From the NCBI GenBank assembly GCA_963691775.1, contig OY829369.1, positions 310,001-374,000 of the forward strand: a stretch of DNA of 64,000 bases. The letters run 5' to 3'. The position numbers and the translations under genes are program-made. Under the pieces are notes generated by a model, which worked only from the letters and a program-made list of their open reading frames with translations, did no database searches and was not told the DNA's origin. Below are positions 43,331 to 52,920 of the stretch, one piece after another. Within the stretch, counting starts at the first letter, position 1. Each line of letters opens with the position of its first letter. This DNA comes from JAZBPO01 sp963691775. Lineage in GTDB: Bacteria; Pseudomonadota; Gammaproteobacteria; Pseudomonadales; Azotimanducaceae.

Positions 43331-45502
43331 ATGAGCGTCAAGGTGGTAGACCACCCTTCAAAGGACGGATTGCCGTCGGCAGCACTGCTGGCGCGCAGTC
43401 GCGACATCATCATCGAGCGCATGGCAGCGATTCTGGAAGACCTGCTGCTTGCGCTGGATGACGAGCTCTTCGCCCTTGCCGAAAGCGCGCGTTCAGACCG
43501 CGCACAACAGCAATTCTTCGATACGATGCGCGCGCTTCGCCAAGGACGTGAGGCGATTCGCGATGACTTCCGTTCATGCCTGCACGAGCCCGCACCCAAC
43601 GAGATGCGACCGTCAGAGCCATCGCAAGGCTCCAGTGCGCCTCTTTCGCTCCTAGAAAACGATGCGCTCGAGCAGCGCATCGCCGAAACCACCATGAGCC
43701 AGCGGATCGAGCGAGAACACGAGCTCCGACTGACCTTGCTGCGGGCGCGTATCCGTCGCCTTCGTAGCCAATCCGACGCGCGCGACCTGGTCGTCCCGAT
43801 AGAGCCGCTCCATGTCGCGCACGGATTCGTGGCCGCGATGCGCTCGCTTGAGCTCGACAAGGACGTCCGCTTGATCATCTACAAGCGATTCGAGCAGGAG
43901 GCTTTACTGCAGCTCGGCGCAGTCTTCGATGATCTGAACGAAATGCTTGCAGACGCTGGCGTGCTGCCAGATCTCACCGCGGCACAGGCTGCGGCCCCTC
44001 GGCAAACGCGAAGACGTCCCGCTTCACAGTCTGCCGCTTCACGGCCCGCCGCTCCCCCACCTGCCGCCGCGATCCCCCCTGTGTCCTTCCGCAATCCGGG
44101 AGAGCGCATCGCGACCGGGCCAGGTACCTTCGATGCGGCGCTGGCCTTCGCCTTCGAGGGCTTCGATGCGCAACAGCTTGCGGAGGAACTGGCGGCGCTG
44201 CCCGGACTGCAGCGTCTACGGCGCTACGGACCCGTAGCAGGCGCACAGACCCTCGTTTCCCGGATGCTCATGGACGTTGCCGTGGCAGCGCAGGGGCACA
44301 TCGCGCCCCGACTTGAAGAGGCGGGTCTTGACGTCGTCCCCGCCCGCATCGACTTCGGAGAGCTGCTCAGACACAGCGTGCTTCAGGAGGGCCAGAGCGT
44401 TGCGCTCAACGGCACCGATGAGGACGTCGTGAATCTGGTTCAGGCGCTGTTCGACCGCTTGCTTGCGGACGACAACCTGCCGGTGCCGATGCGCGCGCTC
44501 CTTGCGCGTATCCAATTCCCGATTCTGCGCATCGCGCTCAGCGATGCGGGCTTCCTTGCCGGCGCGGCCCACCCCGCGCGCCGATTTCTCAACCTGATCA
44601 CCCATCTCGGCATTGGCTGGACGCATGCCGACGAACGTATGAAGGACCGCCTCTACCAGCTCATCGAGGGCTGCGTGGACGCCTTCGCGCGGGCTGATGC
44701 GCTCGACACCGAGACGATCAAGGGCTTCAACGAAACGATCGAACAGGCACTCATCGCGGAAGCCGACAGGCTCGAACGCGCCTCCGAGCGCGCAATCAAG
44801 CAGGAGCGCGCGCGCCTGGAGACCGAAAAGACCCGCGACCTCGTCGAGCGCCTCGTGACCCATCGCTGCGCCCGCATCACCGCTGGCGAACTACGACAGT
44901 TCCTGATGGCTGAATGGCAGCAGGTCATGTTCAAAGTTCATCAGCGCGAAGGCCGACGTTCCGCCGCCTGGAAACGTGCCTTCAGCGTCCTGCGCTCGCT
45001 GACTGGGAACGTCGATCTCGAAGACTCTGCCCTTCAGTCGGCGCTGAGCGAGGGCTTGCGCTGCCTCGGCCTCAGCGAGGCGGAAGCTTCCGAGCGCGCC
45101 GCACGCGCGCTGGATCTCTTGCTGGAAGCAGTCGAGCGCAAAGACGAAGAGCAGAGCGCTCCAATCCCTGCTGACACCCAAGTTGAGCCGGGCATAGAGT
45201 CCCTGCCCGACCGCAACGCCATGGACCAGGCCAATCGTCTCGCAGTTGGCGAGTGGATCGAGATGGATCGCCAATCCGACACCACCCTGCGCTGCCGCCT
45301 CGCGACCGTCACGGAGCCTCCGGAGCGCTGCATCTTTCTCAACCGCCGCGGGGTCCGCGTCGAGACGCTGTCAAGACTCGAACTTGCAGCCGCGATCCAG
45401 GACGGACGGTTGCGCTCGATCAATTCTGACCAGATTTTCGACAACACCCTAGCGTCTGTCATAGGGGGGCTACGCGGCGCGACGGCCTCTCCCCCCACCT
45501 GA
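43331..45502 (+). CDS. DUF1631-family protein
   Basis: 723 residues, no signal peptide or membrane helix. Recognisable as DUF1631 from the conserved middle and C-terminal parts: SALDALVP-like entry replaced here by an N-terminal helical part, FAFEGFDAQQLAEELAALPGL, LLDRLLADDNLPVPMRALLARIQFPILRIALSD, ARRFLNLITHLGIGW, RCARITAGELRQFLMAEWQQVMFKVH, and a C-terminal RCRLATVTEPPERCIFLNRRGVRVETL PilZ-like segment. An Ala/Pro/Arg linker (about 215-255) joins the N- and C-terminal parts. Function is not established; the C-terminal domain suggests c-di-GMP-related or surface regulation. Start with AGACGGGAAGGA upstream. Confidence 0.85.
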   Translation: MSVKVVDHPSKDGLPSAALLARSRDIIIERMAAILEDLLLALDDELFALAESARSDRAQQQFFDTMRALRQGREAIRDDFRSCLHEPAPNEMRPSEPSQGSSAPLSLLENDALEQRIAETTMSQRIEREHELRLTLLRARIRRLRSQSDARDLVVPIEPLHVAHGFVAAMRSLELDKDVRLIIYKRFEQEALLQLGAVFDDLNEMLADAGVLPDLTAAQAAAPRQTRRRPASQSAASRPAAPPPAAAIPPVSFRNPGERIATGPGTFDAALAFAFEGFDAQQLAEELAALPGLQRLRRYGPVAGAQTLVSRMLMDVAVAAQGHIAPRLEEAGLDVVPARIDFGELLRHSVLQEGQSVALNGTDEDVVNLVQALFDRLLADDNLPVPMRALLARIQFPILRIALSDAGFLAGAAHPARRFLNLITHLGIGWTHADERMKDRLYQLIEGCVDAFARADALDTETIKGFNETIEQALIAEADRLERASERAIKQERARLETEKTRDLVERLVTHRCARITAGELRQFLMAEWQQVMFKVHQREGRRSAAWKRAFSVLRSLTGNVDLEDSALQSALSEGLRCLGLSEAEASERAARALDLLLEAVERKDEEQSAPIPADTQVEPGIESLPDRNAMDQANRLAVGEWIEMDRQSDTTLRCRLATVTEPPERCIFLNRRGVRVETLSRLELAAAIQDGRLRSINSDQIFDNTLASVIGGLRGATASPPT

Positions 45503-45527
45503 GCTTGAGCAGAAGGAACCGTTCACC

Positions 45528-47300
45528 ATGGCCGCCTCCGCGCCAGACCATGACCATGACCATGATCGACTGGTGCCCCTAGTGGCCCGCCCTTTGTCTG
45601 CCCCTGAAGGCATCGAAGGGTCGCGACGCCGCCGCTGGGAGCTGTTCGCGCCGACGCTCGCCGCGTGTCTGCAAGAGGCGCTCACGACCAGCACTCGCAG
45701 CCTGTTTGAAGAAGCCAATCAAGCACGCAAGGGAAGCGATCGCCACCGCCTCGCGTCGACAGCTGCATCGGAGCTCGCGGCCAGAACCAACACCATCGAA
45801 GCGCGCTGCACGAGCGCCCTGCTGGGCCTCTTCCTCGACGCCGACGGACTCGCTGCGCACTGGCAGACATCCACAGGCGCGTTTGCGCTGTCACAGGGCG
45901 CTGACCGATTGCTGTCGAGTCAAGCAGCAGCCCTCGGCGCGCTGGGGCGCCGGCTCCACGGCGCCAGCCGTAGTGGCCAGCCGGCGGACGCTCGCGTAAT
46001 GGCCGCCCAGCTGGCAGGCCTGCTGGCTGCCGCGTTGGATACGGAGAACCTGCCGGCGCACGCACGCAACGTTCTTGTCATGGCGTGGAACCGGCGCATA
46101 GAGAACGTGCTCCCCGGCCTGGCTGGACTTGCGGGGCGCGCGCGACAAGACTCAGCCCCGGTTCTGGCACGACGCAGCATCGAGCCAGCAGGCAAGGCGC
46201 AAGACCTGCGCGTGCCGACCGCAGTGCTTGATGCGCTGACACATGCGCAACTCCAGGGCCTCGACGACGAAGACCCAGCGGATTGGGCATGCCGGCTCCG
46301 CCAAAGGCTTGCGTCTACGTCTGCGGGCGCCCGAACTCAGGCCATCGAGCAGTCGCTGTCCGAAATCGACGCGGAGGCACACGCCCTCGTCGCGCTGTGC
46401 GGCGCCATGGACACGTCTCCGCTGGCTGCGCGGCACTTGCGCAGGCTCGGACCGGTGCTTGCCCGCATTCACATCCAGCACCACCCCGTTCATCCAGCCG
46501 CAAACGCCTGGCTGCAAACCCTCCTGGAAGCGACGCTCGATCTTACGGATGAATCCCGCGACCCACGCCTGCATGTGCTCGAGGAACTCGTATGCGACGC
46601 GCTCACCCGCTTCAGCGGGCCAGACGCGGACTTAGCAGGCTTTCTTGAAGGGGCCTACAGCCGGCTGGAGCCGTGCCTGCGGAATCAGCGCGAGCGACGC
46701 AACCGGTCACGGGATGCAGCCCTCGAGGAACGACGCCTTTTGCAGGCCGAAGAGCGAGCGGAGTCGGTCTGCAAGGGCCTTCTCGAACGGACAGCGCTCG
46801 AGCCCTTCGTGGCATCCGTTTGGCGAAAGACCCTGATGCACTCGCAGCTTCAGCACGGCGAGGACAGCGGACCCTGGCGCCGCCTGCTCATGCTCGGCGA
46901 GGCACTACTCACACGCCCCGTTCGGGATCTGCGCCGGGACCGCGCTGCGTACGCAGACGCTCTATCCCTTGTTCTGTCCGATGCGTCCGCTGTGGAGGCC
47001 GAGCTGGACGCCCTCTACGAAGCACTCGAACGCACAAGCGACGCTCCCGTGGCGGCAGCGCCGACGCTGGACGAAGGGTCCGCTGAAGTGCGCAGGGCGC
47101 CCCTGGACGCCGGGCCGTGGCGCCTTGAAGACGGACGTCGATGCTGGGTGCTGCACGAAGATGCTGACGTATTGCTGAGCGACGCCCTGGGTCAAGCTCT
47201 CCATTGGCGTACGCGCGCGTCCTTCGACGCCGCGCTCGCGAGGGACGAGATCAAGCGACTCTCCGCGGGGCCAGCGCTCAAGCTCTACGCGAGGCGCTGA
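45528..47300 (+). CDS. Second large DUF1631-like protein (divergent)
   Basis: 590 residues, starting 26 bases after the DUF1631 gene and clearly in one operon with it. A His/Asp-rich N-terminus (HDHDHDR near residues 8-14) is followed by a helical domain. The C-terminal half repeats the domain plan of its neighbour (helical LERTALEPFVASVWRKTLMHSQLQ, then a short beta C-terminus WRLEDGRRCWVLHEDADVLL). I read it as a strongly diverged paralogue; no catalytic residues are seen. The last 16 bases overlap the convergent ribE. Confidence 0.6.
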   Translation: MAASAPDHDHDHDRLVPLVARPLSAPEGIEGSRRRRWELFAPTLAACLQEALTTSTRSLFEEANQARKGSDRHRLASTAASELAARTNTIEARCTSALLGLFLDADGLAAHWQTSTGAFALSQGADRLLSSQAAALGALGRRLHGASRSGQPADARVMAAQLAGLLAAALDTENLPAHARNVLVMAWNRRIENVLPGLAGLAGRARQDSAPVLARRSIEPAGKAQDLRVPTAVLDALTHAQLQGLDDEDPADWACRLRQRLASTSAGARTQAIEQSLSEIDAEAHALVALCGAMDTSPLAARHLRRLGPVLARIHIQHHPVHPAANAWLQTLLEATLDLTDESRDPRLHVLEELVCDALTRFSGPDADLAGFLEGAYSRLEPCLRNQRERRNRSRDAALEERRLLQAEERAESVCKGLLERTALEPFVASVWRKTLMHSQLQHGEDSGPWRRLLMLGEALLTRPVRDLRRDRAAYADALSLVLSDASAVEAELDALYEALERTSDAPVAAAPTLDEGSAEVRRAPLDAGPWRLEDGRRCWVLHEDADVLLSDALGQALHWRTRASFDAALARDEIKRLSAGPALKLYARR

Positions 47301-47917
47301 CGCCACTGCGGGTCCGCCAGCACGCGCTGAACCGTCTCCACGACCGCAACGGTCTCGGCGTCTACTTCGATATTGATCGAGGCGCCCTCGCCCTTGAAGC
47401 CGAAGGTCGTTCGCCCCAGCGTCTCCGGGATCAAGCTGACCTCCAGCCAACCAGCCTCCCGATCCAGCCCCGAGATCGTAAGACTCGCGCCGTCAAGTGC
47501 GACGAACCCCTTGTAGAAAACGAAATCCGCGCATGTATCCGGAATCAAGAGGCGGACGCGGCAGTTGTTCTCAGTCACCTCGCGCTCACTGATCTTCGCG
47601 ATGCCACTGACGTGCCCTGAGACCCGATGCCCACCGATCTCGTCCGCAAAGGTCGCTGACCGCTCGACATTGACACGGTCGCCCACGGCGAGGTCTCCGA
47701 TGTTGGTCATCTCGAGCGTCTCGCGAATGACATCGAATCCGACGCCCGCTGCGTCCTGACGCGCGACAGTGAGGCAGGTCCCGTTCACCGCGACCGACGC
47801 GCCGCTCTCCAGCCCCTGACAGCGCGCCTGCGAAAGACCGAGGTGCAGCAAACGCAGGCCATCGCGATCCTCGATGGCGACGACCTCAGCAAGTTCCTGA
47901 ACGATTCCGGTAAACAT
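47285..47917 (-). CDS. ribE: Riboflavin synthase, alpha chain
   Basis: 210 residues. Two lumazine-binding repeats with the N-terminal MFTGIVQELAEV signature, VNGTCLTV and VALDGASLTI, IGDLAVGDRVNVERS and the C-terminal HxxH-free barrel half. It dismutates 6,7-dimethyl-8-ribityllumazine to riboflavin. The ATG shares its first base with the TGA of the upstream FAH gene (TGATG), so the two are coupled. Convergent overlap of 16 bases with the gene ending at 47300. Confidence 0.95.
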   Translation of the reverse strand: MFTGIVQELAEVVAIEDRDGLRLLHLGLSQARCQGLESGASVAVNGTCLTVARQDAAGVGFDVIRETLEMTNIGDLAVGDRVNVERSATFADEIGGHRVSGHVSGIAKISEREVTENNCRVRLLIPDTCADFVFYKGFVALDGASLTISGLDREAGWLEVSLIPETLGRTTFGFKGEGASINIEVDAETVAVVETVQRVLADPQWRQRLA

Positions 47918-48588
47918 CAGTTACGCTCCCCAACGCGAGTGGCATATGCCGGCAAACCCTCAACGCAAGCCTGCAGTACATCACCAGGTGAAAGCGCGCC
48001 GACGCCAGCTGGCGTTCCGGTAAACAGCAGATCGCCGCTGCGCACGCCGAACAGCCTGTCGATCCGGCCAAGAAGCGTCGGCACCGAGTGGATCATCTGA
48101 CCAATCCGACCCTCTTGCCGGAGTTCACCGTTCACGGTGAGCCGGAGCTTGGTTTCTGGCAGGTTCAGCACCGCCGCGCCGATGCGCAACGCCCCGCAGG
48201 CTGCAGCATTCGGGAAAACCTTGCCAGCCTCCCAGGGCCGCCGGGCGGACTTCATTTCCGCCTGCACGTCACGGCGCGTCAGGTCGAGCCCGACACCACA
48301 AGCGAACGGACGCCCTTCGTGCAGTGCGACGACAAGTTCGATCTCATGGTGCAAGTCCCGCGTGTGCGCTGGAAACGGTATCGCGTTCGCATGGGTAACC
48401 GCATCGGCCGGTTTGATGAAGAAGAATGGCGGGGCGCCGTCTGGATCCCCCCCCATTTCCGTCGCGTGATCGGCGTAGTTGCGCCCAACGCAAATCACGC
48501 GCCCGACCGGAAAATCGCCGACGTACGCGTCATGCTCATCAAGAACCGGCAGTCGCGGAAGTACCGGCGCAGGGATCAGATCAGGCAA
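47917..48588 (-). CDS. Fumarylacetoacetate hydrolase-family protein (YcgM-like)
   Basis: 223 residues. Close in plan to E. coli YcgM: VGRVICVGRNYADHATEMG, PFFFIKPADAV, metal-site residues in HHEIELVVALHEG and VGLDLTRRDVQAEMK, GKVFPNAAACG, and LLFTGTPAGVGALSPGD. Members act as acylpyruvases or oxaloacetate decarboxylases. TTG 48588 is chosen, with GGAG seven bases upstream; an earlier TTG at 48621 lies inside the terminator hairpin of the upstream gene. Coupled to ribE. Confidence 0.9.
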   Translation of the reverse strand: MPDLIPAPVLPRLPVLDEHDAYVGDFPVGRVICVGRNYADHATEMGGDPDGAPPFFFIKPADAVTHANAIPFPAHTRDLHHEIELVVALHEGRPFACGVGLDLTRRDVQAEMKSARRPWEAGKVFPNAAACGALRIGAAVLNLPETKLRLTVNGELRQEGRIGQMIHSVPTLLGRIDRLFGVRSGDLLFTGTPAGVGALSPGDVLQACVEGLPAYATRVGERN

Positions 48589-48610
48589 ACAGGCGCTCCA
48601 GAAACGAAGA

Positions 48611-48630
48611 ACGGGGCGCAAGCGCCCCGT
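48611..48630 (-). terminator. Terminator of the TonB2-like operon
   Basis: Perfect 9-bp stem ACGGGGCGC/GCGCCCCGT with a 2-base loop, 25 bases after the TPR gene stop; the minus strand continues TCTTCGTTTC. It separates that operon from the FAH-ribE pair. Confidence 0.75.
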
Positions 48631-48654
48631 CCGAATGATGCGATCTTCGTGCGA

Positions 48655-49935
48655 TCAGCGCGCTGAGATGCCCAGTTGACGCGCTCGATCGCGCTCATTC
48701 TCCACGTAGCGCTTCCAGTTGTTGATCGCGCGCAGGTCGTTGTCGAGATTCTCGCGGCGAGCTTCCCGCTGTCCCTGTGCGAACGTTTCGATTGCCGCGG
48801 TGTACTCCTTCATCTCGAACTGACACATGCCTTTGACAAGCAGCACCTGCGCCTTGTTCTTCAAACCGCCCTTGTCGAGCGCACTGGACGCAGCATCGAC
48901 TGACGCCTCGCACTCGTCCTTGTCCAGATAGAGCTGCGCGAGACGAAAATACAGCTCGCCCTCATCGGACTTGGCCGCTGCTGCCTGATACACCGGGATC
49001 GCCCGGTCGACTTCCTGGGAGAGCTGCCAAGCCTGAGCGAGCATCTGCAGATTCTTCGCTGTTTTCTCGACGACGCCCTTTTCCATTTCGCGCTCAAGGA
49101 TCACGGCCGCGTAGTACGGCACCTCTTCTTGAAGCAGCAGGCCGGCGACGTTCATGATCTCCCGCTCCTGGTCCAGAAAGCCCTGGATATAGGCGGCCCA
49201 GATCGACGCGATCTGTTGCTTGGCCATGCCTTCCTGGCCATACACACCGGAAAGCTGCACCCAGTACTGCTTCTTCGGGAAGTTCTCGACGAGCACTTCG
49301 AGGATCTTGAGCACCTCAGGCCACTCTTCAAGCTCGTAGTGCGCCGCTCGGATCAGTAACCACCAGTTCTCTTCAACCTGCTGATCACGCTCCCGCGCCT
49401 CATCCATCGCCTCGTAGACGACTGGCGGAATCTCGGCAAACCGCTGCAGCTGATACAGCGCCTGCGCCTTGAAGATGTAGGCCTGCGGATTCGGGTTCTG
49501 CGCTACGCTAAACCATTCGTTCAGATACGCCAGCGCGCGCTCGTAGCGCTCGCTCACGAAGTAGAGCTGGCCAAGTGCATAGAGCGCAGAGACCTCGAGC
49601 GCGAGCGGAATCTCGGGGCGATAGCTCAGCACGCCTTCGTAGGCGTCTATCGCCATGTTGTAGTCCTCGATCGAGAACGCGACAAACGCACGCATGTTCT
49701 CCATCGAGGCGAGCTCATACGCATTCAGCCCCCGCGTTTCCTTCATTTTCCGAAGCGCCTCGAGCGCGAGGGGGAAGTCCTTCGCGTCGATAGCTTCCTG
49801 AGCTTCGGCGAGCCGCTTGTAGGCGCGCTCGGTCAACGCAGGCGTTTTCCTGGTCTTCTGCTCTTCCTCGGCGAAGGCACCGGGTGCGATGCACAGCAGC
49901 GCTGCGCACGCTAGGGCCGACAACAGCCTCGTCAT
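48655..49935 (-). CDS. Periplasmic TPR protein of the TonB2-like operon
   Basis: 426 residues. ATG 49935 has a near-perfect AAGGAGG six bases upstream; an earlier in-frame ATG at 49968 lacks it. A signal peptide (ending GAFA near residue 22) is followed by tetratricopeptide-like helical pairs throughout (for example YNMAIDAYEGVLSYRP, ALYALGQLYFVSERYERALAYL, ELYFRLAQLYLDKDECEASVDAA). TPR proteins at this position accompany TonB2 systems in Vibrio and relatives; role probably scaffolding in the periplasm. Confidence 0.85.
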   Translation of the reverse strand: MTRLLSALACAALLCIAPGAFAEEEQKTRKTPALTERAYKRLAEAQEAIDAKDFPLALEALRKMKETRGLNAYELASMENMRAFVAFSIEDYNMAIDAYEGVLSYRPEIPLALEVSALYALGQLYFVSERYERALAYLNEWFSVAQNPNPQAYIFKAQALYQLQRFAEIPPVVYEAMDEARERDQQVEENWWLLIRAAHYELEEWPEVLKILEVLVENFPKKQYWVQLSGVYGQEGMAKQQIASIWAAYIQGFLDQEREIMNVAGLLLQEEVPYYAAVILEREMEKGVVEKTAKNLQMLAQAWQLSQEVDRAIPVYQAAAAKSDEGELYFRLAQLYLDKDECEASVDAASSALDKGGLKNKAQVLLVKGMCQFEMKEYTAAIETFAQGQREARRENLDNDLRAINNWKRYVENERDRARQLGISAR

Positions 49936-49964
49936 GGAGGAACCTCCTTGCTTGGGCGCCGACA

Positions 49965-50567
49965 TCACTCGGTCAGCTCGAAGGTAATACGGTTTCGGAC
50001 GCCCGCGACGGCGATAGGTTCACCGTTGACGACCTTGGGCTTGTACTTGAACTTCAGCGCGGCCTGCATCGCGGCACGATCAAAGATTCCGGGCGGGTCC
50101 GCTTCGACCACAACAGGATTCTCGACTGCCCCTGCACTGTTGACCGTGAACTCCAGCAGCACGTACCCCTCTATGCCCCGCGTAAGTGCGCGGCGCGGAT
50201 AGACGGGGGCAACCTTCACGATCGGCAGGTACTCGCCGTCGGCAGAAAAGCCTCCTCCTGCCTGAATGTCGAGATTTGCATCCATGCTGGCGGCACCGAT
50301 GTCCACGCCGACCGACTCTACGTTCGAGTCGAAGGTCGGGTCCGGCATATCCGGCGGGGGCTCATCCGGCGGCGGCGGCGGCTTGGGCTTCCGATCGCGG
50401 GTCTGGAGTTCCTGCTCTTCCTCCACCCGGACGAAATCGAGAATGCGGCCAGCGTCGTCATCCTCGAGACTGAGCTGGTCCGACAAGATGAGCCACTGCA
50501 TCAGGTAGAACAACGCAAATGTGATGACCGCCCCAAGGGCGAGTCCAATGGCGTAACGCACAACCAT
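49965..50567 (-). CDS. tonB: TonB-family energy transducer
   Basis: 200 residues. One N-terminal helix (about 4-28) anchors it in the inner membrane, followed by a Pro-rich stretch (KPKPPPPPDEPPPDMPDP) and a C-terminal TonB domain (PVYPRRALTRGIEGYVLLEFTVNSAGAVENPVVV to FKYKPKVVNGEPI), short and of the TonB2 type. It couples the proton gradient to outer-membrane receptors. Twelve bases downstream of exbD. Confidence 0.93.
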   Translation of the reverse strand: MVVRYAIGLALGAVITFALFYLMQWLILSDQLSLEDDDAGRILDFVRVEEEQELQTRDRKPKPPPPPDEPPPDMPDPTFDSNVESVGVDIGAASMDANLDIQAGGGFSADGEYLPIVKVAPVYPRRALTRGIEGYVLLEFTVNSAGAVENPVVVEADPPGIFDRAAMQAALKFKYKPKVVNGEPIAVAGVRNRITFELTE

Positions 50568-50579
50568 GGAGTGCTCTCC

Positions 50580-50984
50580 CTACTTTTCCGCAGCCACTGC
50601 TACCTGCTGGATACCCGCGGCACGGGCCGCATCGAGTACCTGCATGAGCAGTTCATTCTTGGCGCCCTGGTCAGCCTGTATCACCATGCTGCCCTTCGGG
50701 TTCTCGGCAATCATTCGCTCCAGCACGCCGCGCACGGCTGCAGGACCAACCTCATCCTTGTCGATCCAGATCTCGTCAGCAGCGCTGATCGCAACGAGGA
50801 TCGAAACGGTTTTCTTGAGCTCAGCCGTTCTCGCTTCCGGCTTGAGCACCCGTGCACCGGGTTCCTTGATGAACACCGCGGTGACGATGAAAAAGATGAG
50901 CATGATGAACACCACGTCCAGCATGGGCGTGAGGTCCAGCTTCGCCTGCTCTTCCTTGGCGAATCGGCTCATGGCACGGCGCAT
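50580..50984 (-). CDS. exbD: Biopolymer transport protein ExbD
   Basis: 134 residues. N-terminal helix LDLTPMLDVVFIMLIFFIVTAVFI with the conserved Asp of the proton path (TPMLDVVF), then a periplasmic domain. Partner of ExbB in the motor. An AGGAG site precedes ATG 50984. Confidence 0.95.
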   Translation of the reverse strand: MRRAMSRFAKEEQAKLDLTPMLDVVFIMLIFFIVTAVFIKEPGARVLKPEARTAELKKTVSILVAISAADEIWIDKDEVGPAAVRGVLERMIAENPKGSMVIQADQGAKNELLMQVLDAARAAGIQQVAVAAEK

Positions 50985-50996
50985 GGCAGGCTCCTG

Positions 50997-51515
50997 TCAG
51001 TGGTCCATCGTCAGGTGATCCTGGAACAGCTCGGTCTCGAACTCCACCTTTCGGGAGAGGACCGTGGTGCCCAGAACGCCCGACAAACTGGCAACCATAC
51101 CGGCCATGGTCGGGATCGTTGCGGCCTGTACCCCGGCCGCCATGGAGCGCGCGTTTCCGCCCTGCGTGGCCATTGCATCGAACACCTGGACCATGCCGGT
51201 CACGGTGCCTAGCAGGCCGAACATAGGCGCGATTGCAACGAGCGTGAGGATGAAGGGCAGCGTGCCCTGAATCTTTTCGGCGGCTTCGGAGATCATCGCT
51301 TCGCGAATCTGGTGTGCGGTCCAGGAGCGGCGCTCTTCACGCCCCTCCCATTTCTCCACCGCACGCCGTATCACCCGGCGATGCTCCGTCTGGAAATACC
51401 ACAGCCGCTCGAAGATCAGCGTCCACATCACGAACGTCAGCACCGCGATCAGGGGCAGGACCTGCCCGCCCCGCTCCATGAAGGTGATGATCGCGTAGTA
51501 GGCGTCGGTCAGCAT
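50997..51515 (-). CDS. exbB: Biopolymer transport protein ExbB
   Basis: 172 residues, three membrane helices in the MotA/TolQ/ExbB family: LPLIAVLTFVMWTLIFERLWYF, TLPFILTLVAIAPMFGLLGTVTGMVQVF (with the TVTGM motif) and the GMVASLSGVLGTTVLSRKV helix. Shorter than E. coli ExbB, as usual for ExbB2. It starts two bases after the stop of the upstream TtpC gene (51517). Confidence 0.95.
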   Translation of the reverse strand: MLTDAYYAIITFMERGGQVLPLIAVLTFVMWTLIFERLWYFQTEHRRVIRRAVEKWEGREERRSWTAHQIREAMISEAAEKIQGTLPFILTLVAIAPMFGLLGTVTGMVQVFDAMATQGGNARSMAAGVQAATIPTMAGMVASLSGVLGTTVLSRKVEFETELFQDHLTMDH

Positions 51516-51516
51516 C

Positions 51517-52920
51517 TCAGCCCAGCGCCTCGCCCGACGCTTCCGCGTGCTCGGCGATCATGCCTGCGCTCTGCTCTTCGAGCACGTGGATCAGGCTCTT
51601 CGCGTTGCCGTTCACGATCGCGTGCAGAAGGAGCGTCGGGATCGCCGAGCACAGACCCAGCACCGTTGTCATGAGCGCGGTAGAGATACCGCCAGCCATG
51701 GTCTTCGGATCGCCGGTACCGAACAGCGTGATTGCCTGGAACGTGAGGATCATGCCGATAACGGTACCGAGCAGCCCGAGGAGCGGCGAGACGACCGAAA
51801 TGACCTGAACCAGCGCAATCCCGCGGTTGATCTTTGGCAACTCCCCGAGGATTCCTTCGGCGAGCTTCAGCTCCAGCGTTTCAACATCTGCCTGCTTGTT
51901 GTCCGCGTAGATTTTCAGAACGCGACCAAGCGGGTTGCCCTCGTTCGGCGTTGCCGTCTTCATTTGCGAACGCACCTTGGTACCCGTGATCGCCAGGTCG
52001 ACAAGGCGCAGCAGCGCAATCAGAACGCCGATGGCACCGAGCGTGATGATCACGTATCCGACGGTGCCGCCGTCCTGAATACGCTCTTCGATGGTCTTGC
52101 CCTGAATGAGCAGTGAAAGGAGCGAACCACGCGTTGGGTCCACTGCAAACGGGACAATCTGACCGCCCCCTGCGCCCTCAAGATTGCTGACCGTGTCCGC
52201 GAAGCGGCTGGATGGCTGACGCGCGAGGGCGACGATACGCTGCACCTCGGTATCGAAGTTCACGTAGCCGCCGTCAGCCAGCAGATTGAATTCACCAACG
52301 CGGGTGATCGTCGTATCCACCTGGTCGCCGTTCGGCATGATGACCGTGCCCGGGAAGGTCACGACCTTGCCTGATTCGGTCATTTGCTGCTGCAGCGCAA
52401 TCCAGAGCCCTTCGATCTCTTCGATCGACGCGAGCTGGGAACTCGTGCCCATCTTCACGGCGAGCGCCTGGAGCTCCTCCTCGCGTCCCGGGAACTGGGC
52501 GCTGATGATGGAGCCGTTGAACACGCCAACCGTGTCGCCGGCAACCTGCTGAAGCACGCCGAACAATTCTCGCAGAGAGCCAAGCCGCGTATCGAGCTGC
52601 GTCTGGAGCTGGCCGAGCGTTCGTTCATTTTCTTCAAACTGCGTCTCGAGGCGGTCCGAACGCTGTTCCTCAGCGCGCCGCGTCGCCCGCGCTTCGGCGA
52701 GCATGTTCGACTGCTGATCACGGCGCTGCAGGAACTCCTGCTCGCGCTGGCGATTGGTCTCGCTTTCGAACAGGCTACGCTCGCGTACGAGGCGGAGCAG
52801 CTCGTCAAGATCGCTCGCTTGGCGCATCTCGTACTCAGCCGCTGAGGCCGGGATGACGGCGGCTACGGTCGTCAAGAGCAGCGCGGCCGCTGCAACACCG
52901 AGCTTGTGGAAACGAATCAT
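51517..52920 (-). CDS. TtpC-like MotA/TolQ/ExbB protein with periplasmic coiled coil
   Basis: 467 residues. Signal peptide (about 1-27), then a long heptad-rich coiled coil (about 35-120), a periplasmic domain, and a C-terminal ExbB-like three-helix module (about 290-312; 375-410, ending VSPLLGLLGTVIGMILTFQ; 425-445). This is the plan of TtpC, the additional component required by Vibrio TonB2 systems. The ATG overlaps the stop of the DUF3450 gene (ATGA), implying coupling. Confidence 0.88.
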   Translation of the reverse strand: MIRFHKLGVAAAALLLTTVAAVIPASAAEYEMRQASDLDELLRLVRERSLFESETNRQREQEFLQRRDQQSNMLAEARATRRAEEQRSDRLETQFEENERTLGQLQTQLDTRLGSLRELFGVLQQVAGDTVGVFNGSIISAQFPGREEELQALAVKMGTSSQLASIEEIEGLWIALQQQMTESGKVVTFPGTVIMPNGDQVDTTITRVGEFNLLADGGYVNFDTEVQRIVALARQPSSRFADTVSNLEGAGGGQIVPFAVDPTRGSLLSLLIQGKTIEERIQDGGTVGYVIITLGAIGVLIALLRLVDLAITGTKVRSQMKTATPNEGNPLGRVLKIYADNKQADVETLELKLAEGILGELPKINRGIALVQVISVVSPLLGLLGTVIGMILTFQAITLFGTGDPKTMAGGISTALMTTVLGLCSAIPTLLLHAIVNGNAKSLIHVLEEQSAGMIAEHAEASGEALG

